Part shown: in pieces, positions 62,520 to 64,000 of the stretch
Position numbering within the stretch: position 1 is the stretch's first letter
Layout: every line of letters starts with the position of its first letter
Assembly: GCF_040760075.1 (NCBI RefSeq)
Contig: NZ_CP142884.1
Coordinates: 2,542,001 to 2,606,000 of the forward strand
Length of the DNA: 64,000 nucleotides
Reading direction: 5' to 3'
From: Sphingobacterium sp. R2
GTDB lineage: Bacteria > Bacteroidota > Bacteroidia > Sphingobacteriales > Sphingobacteriaceae
Notes under the pieces: generated by a model
Seen by the model: the letters and a program-made list of their open reading frames with translations, nothing else
Database searches by the model: none
Told to the model about the DNA's origin: nothing
Program-made: the position numbers and the translations under genes

Positions 62520-62819
62520 TCAAGTTCCCGTTATCCCATTCACAAAAGTATCCACAAACCCAAGAATCTTATTTAAGATACGATCACCAATCGCTTTGGA
62601 TTTTAGAACGCTAGGTCTTCGGTCGTCACGAAGAGAAAGAACTTCTTTACGAAGTGACTCACGCTCTGTGAAAAGGTAGTTCTCAATTAGCCTTTCGGTA
62701 TCTTCTTTTAAGAGTTTCTCAGTTTTGATTAAGTTTTGCAATGCGCTTTCTTGTTCTATATTCCAGAATTTTTTAAACTCATCCGGAATAGTGTCGCTAT
62801 CCTCTATATGCGGTAGGTT
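62520..62819 (-). pseudogene. C-terminal fragment of a type I restriction HsdR-like subunit
   Basis: An open frame of 99 codons with no ATG, bounded upstream by TAA. It reads DEFKKFWNIEQESALQ..., then ERLIENYLFTERESLRKEVL and GDRILNKILGFVDTFVNG, closely resembling the helical end of HsdR (LI-x-YLFTERxPLRDEV, RI-x-ILxFVxxF). The ATPase and nuclease parts are absent from the window, so this is a leftover of a lost or rearranged restriction system. Confidence 0.6.
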
Positions 62820-62894
62820 TTATTTAAACGCAAAATGGCACTAACAAATAGATGGTATAATTAGCTTAGTTATAGATATGAACTTAATAATCTT

Positions 62895-63499
62895 TTATTT
62901 CTGTGCTATAGCTTCAATACATTGCTCCCTTATTTCCCAAAGCTCATCTAAAGTGTATGGAATCTTATTGATCTCGATCCAGCGTAGTAAGTAATTTCTG
63001 TGATATTGCACTTTAAATTCATTAATTTGGTCAGGGGTGATTTCGATTTCCTCTAAAAGATCCAGCTCAAATTCGTGTACATTTACACCAATTCCAGTAA
63101 AGTCCAAGATGTGATTATTATTTCTCAGATAATTGTGAGCTTCTGGAATATATTTTAAATCATAGTTGGATAGAAGGCCTTTTATCGCAGGAGTATTTTT
63201 ACTATTTATGGTAAAAATGCCTAATACAAGCCTCAGGCTGCTTTCCCCATTTTCATCGGCTAATCTTTTCAATAGCGCATGTTTTGTACTGCAAGTTCCG
63301 CATAACTCATCAAACACGATCAGTTCATTGCTTTTATTATTACGTCTATAATCGAGTTTTTCCACCCATTTACAAGCTTCAGCAAAGTTGCTTATAGCTA
63401 AATTGATGAATGATCTCGAATCATTCCATTCATGCCTAAAATTTCAAAATAAGGTGCTCCCATTCGTTTATCGATTGATATATGTTGATGATCTTTCAT
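62895..63499 (-). pseudogene. Frameshifted gene of unknown function (GTCSTKHALL motif)
   Basis: An ATG at the complement of 63497-63499 begins MKDHQHISIDKRMGAPYFEIL, then the frame runs into a stop. The neighbouring frame, open from about 63443, continues HEWNDSRSFINLAISNFAEA and runs into a 156-codon GTG frame with FDELCGTCSTKHALLKRLA. One missing base near 63435 would join them into a protein of about 200 residues. The CGTC-x-x-KHALL motif suggests a conserved family that I cannot name. Confidence 0.6.
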
Positions 63500-63840
63500 G
63501 ATTGGTGACATTAAATTGATAGCCTAATTTAAATAAATTTGCGGCAAAATATCGTCTGTCGGTAATTGCTCTAGCGCAAACTCACGTATTTCCGTACTGC
63601 TTCAGGCATTAATTAATAAAAACTGCTCATTAGGGATGAGTTTAACATCATTTTTAGGGGTTGTATTCGTACCTGCTTTGTAAAGCCTTCGGATTTCGAA
63701 AGATAGGATTCGATTGTTGACTATTCTCTGAACAGTTTTTTCCCGTTAAGAGACTGAACATGTTAAGCTGGGTGTCTGTACATTAGCTATTGATGATTCG
63801 AACGTGGTTCGAATCTGATACGAATCAGACTTACCTTCCT
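63500..63840. other. Intergenic region with hairpins, no gene recognised
   Basis: An AACTGCTCAT/ATGAGTTT imperfect stem lies at about 63617-63643. Two perfect hairpins lie close together at 63795-63829: GATTCGAAC-GTG-GTTCGAATC and TCTGAT-ACGA-ATCAGA. They precede the third conserved leader. Confidence 0.4.
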
Positions 63841-63964
63841 ATTCCCGCCATTCACCGAGTTTTCCTGATCGTTGGTCTAAAGCAAGTAGGCTAGGGGCCT
63901 ATTGTGTTGTAGTTTTGAGTCAACAAATAAGAATAACAGAACTAACACAATAAATAAAGACATT
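63841..63964 (+). promoter_or_regulatory. Conserved leader, copy C
   Basis: Matches leaders A and B from ATTCCCG to ACATT before an ATG, with TAGG-N7-CCTA and an exact TAGTTTTG box (63910-63917). Confidence 0.8.
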
Positions 63965-64000
63965 ATGAACCATCATGAGTGCTTAAATATGGCACTTATG
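63965..64000 (+). CDS. Possible gene start running off the right edge
   Basis: ATG at the position of the NTF2-like paralogue starts, but the 12 visible codons (MNHHECLNMALM) share nothing with the paralogues' signal peptide. It is either another gene under the same leader or foreign DNA inserted at the start codon. Confidence 0.25.
   Translation, partial: MNHHECLNMALM

Noticed and set aside
63795-63829. GGTTCGAATC resembling the T-arm of a tRNA
   Set aside because: The flanking bases do not form the 5-bp T stem and no acceptor, D or anticodon arms could be found; it is a simple perfect hairpin.
1-64000. CRISPR array or intact insertion sequence
   Set aside because: No regularly spaced direct repeats with unique spacers, and no transposase reading frame with terminal inverted repeats, were found.

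Overview
The window comes from a Bacteroidota chromosome, most likely Sphingobacteriaceae (Sphingobacterium-like). The grounds are several SusC/SusD pairs, an ECF sigma factor with a FecR/DUF4974 anti-sigma factor, many lipoproteins, promoters of the TAnnTTTG type and moderate-to-low GC. No tRNA, rRNA, CRISPR array or intact insertion sequence was recognised.

Layout. 1-6.6 kb: end of a polysaccharide-utilisation locus (SusC, partial at the left edge; SusD; SusE-like; a DUF4832-type TIM-barrel lipoprotein). 6.7-7.4 kb: a small secreted protein and a decayed copy of a gene family seen again at 48 and 51 kb. 7.5-19.4 kb: a clade II nitrous oxide reduction cluster. A Crp/Fnr regulator and a polytopic protein are divergent from cytochrome c, NosZ, a membrane protein, NosL, NosD, NosF and NosY, then a Ric-type repair protein, a DUF2249 protein, an NnrS-like protein and a MIP18/SufT-like protein; an FNR-type box lies in the divergent region. 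19.8-23.9 kb: a three-gene cluster (SbnA-like PLP enzyme, FAD/NAD(P)-binding protein, Y4yA-type PLP decarboxylase) that looks like a small amino-acid-derived metabolite pathway. 24.1-26.2 kb: an esterase and a GHKL ATPase. 26.5-38.7 kb: an ECF sigma/FecR-controlled SusCD locus with a sugar isomerase-like protein, a beta-helix lipoprotein, a DUF218 protein and a phosphodiester glycosidase broken by one in-frame stop. 39-44.5 kb: an SH3 protein, then an OmpR-type two-component system followed by a porin/Dabb/cupin operon with a candidate response-regulator box. 44.7-52 kb: accessory region with an HxlR/esterase/MFS unit, two NTF2-like paralogues sharing a conserved leader, and several copies of a hairpin-rich intergenic repeat (a further copy lies at 39 kb).

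52-60.9 kb holds the most interesting block: a TPR-containing histidine kinase and LuxR-type response regulator, a 53-residue secreted peptide behind a strongly structured leader, a possible small RNA, and an operon encoding a degenerate phospholipase-D/coiled-coil membrane protein, a vWA-like lipoprotein and a secreted thermonuclease. Three promoters here share the palindrome TTACGG-N4-CCGTAA placed 20-21 bp before a TAnnTTTG element. I infer a local regulon of the two-component system. 61.4-63.5 kb is an AT-rich, eroded island (SatD with tandem operators, a HsdR tail, a frameshifted gene). The window ends in a third copy of the conserved leader joined to a different reading frame.

All functions are read from sequence motifs by eye; no database search was run.
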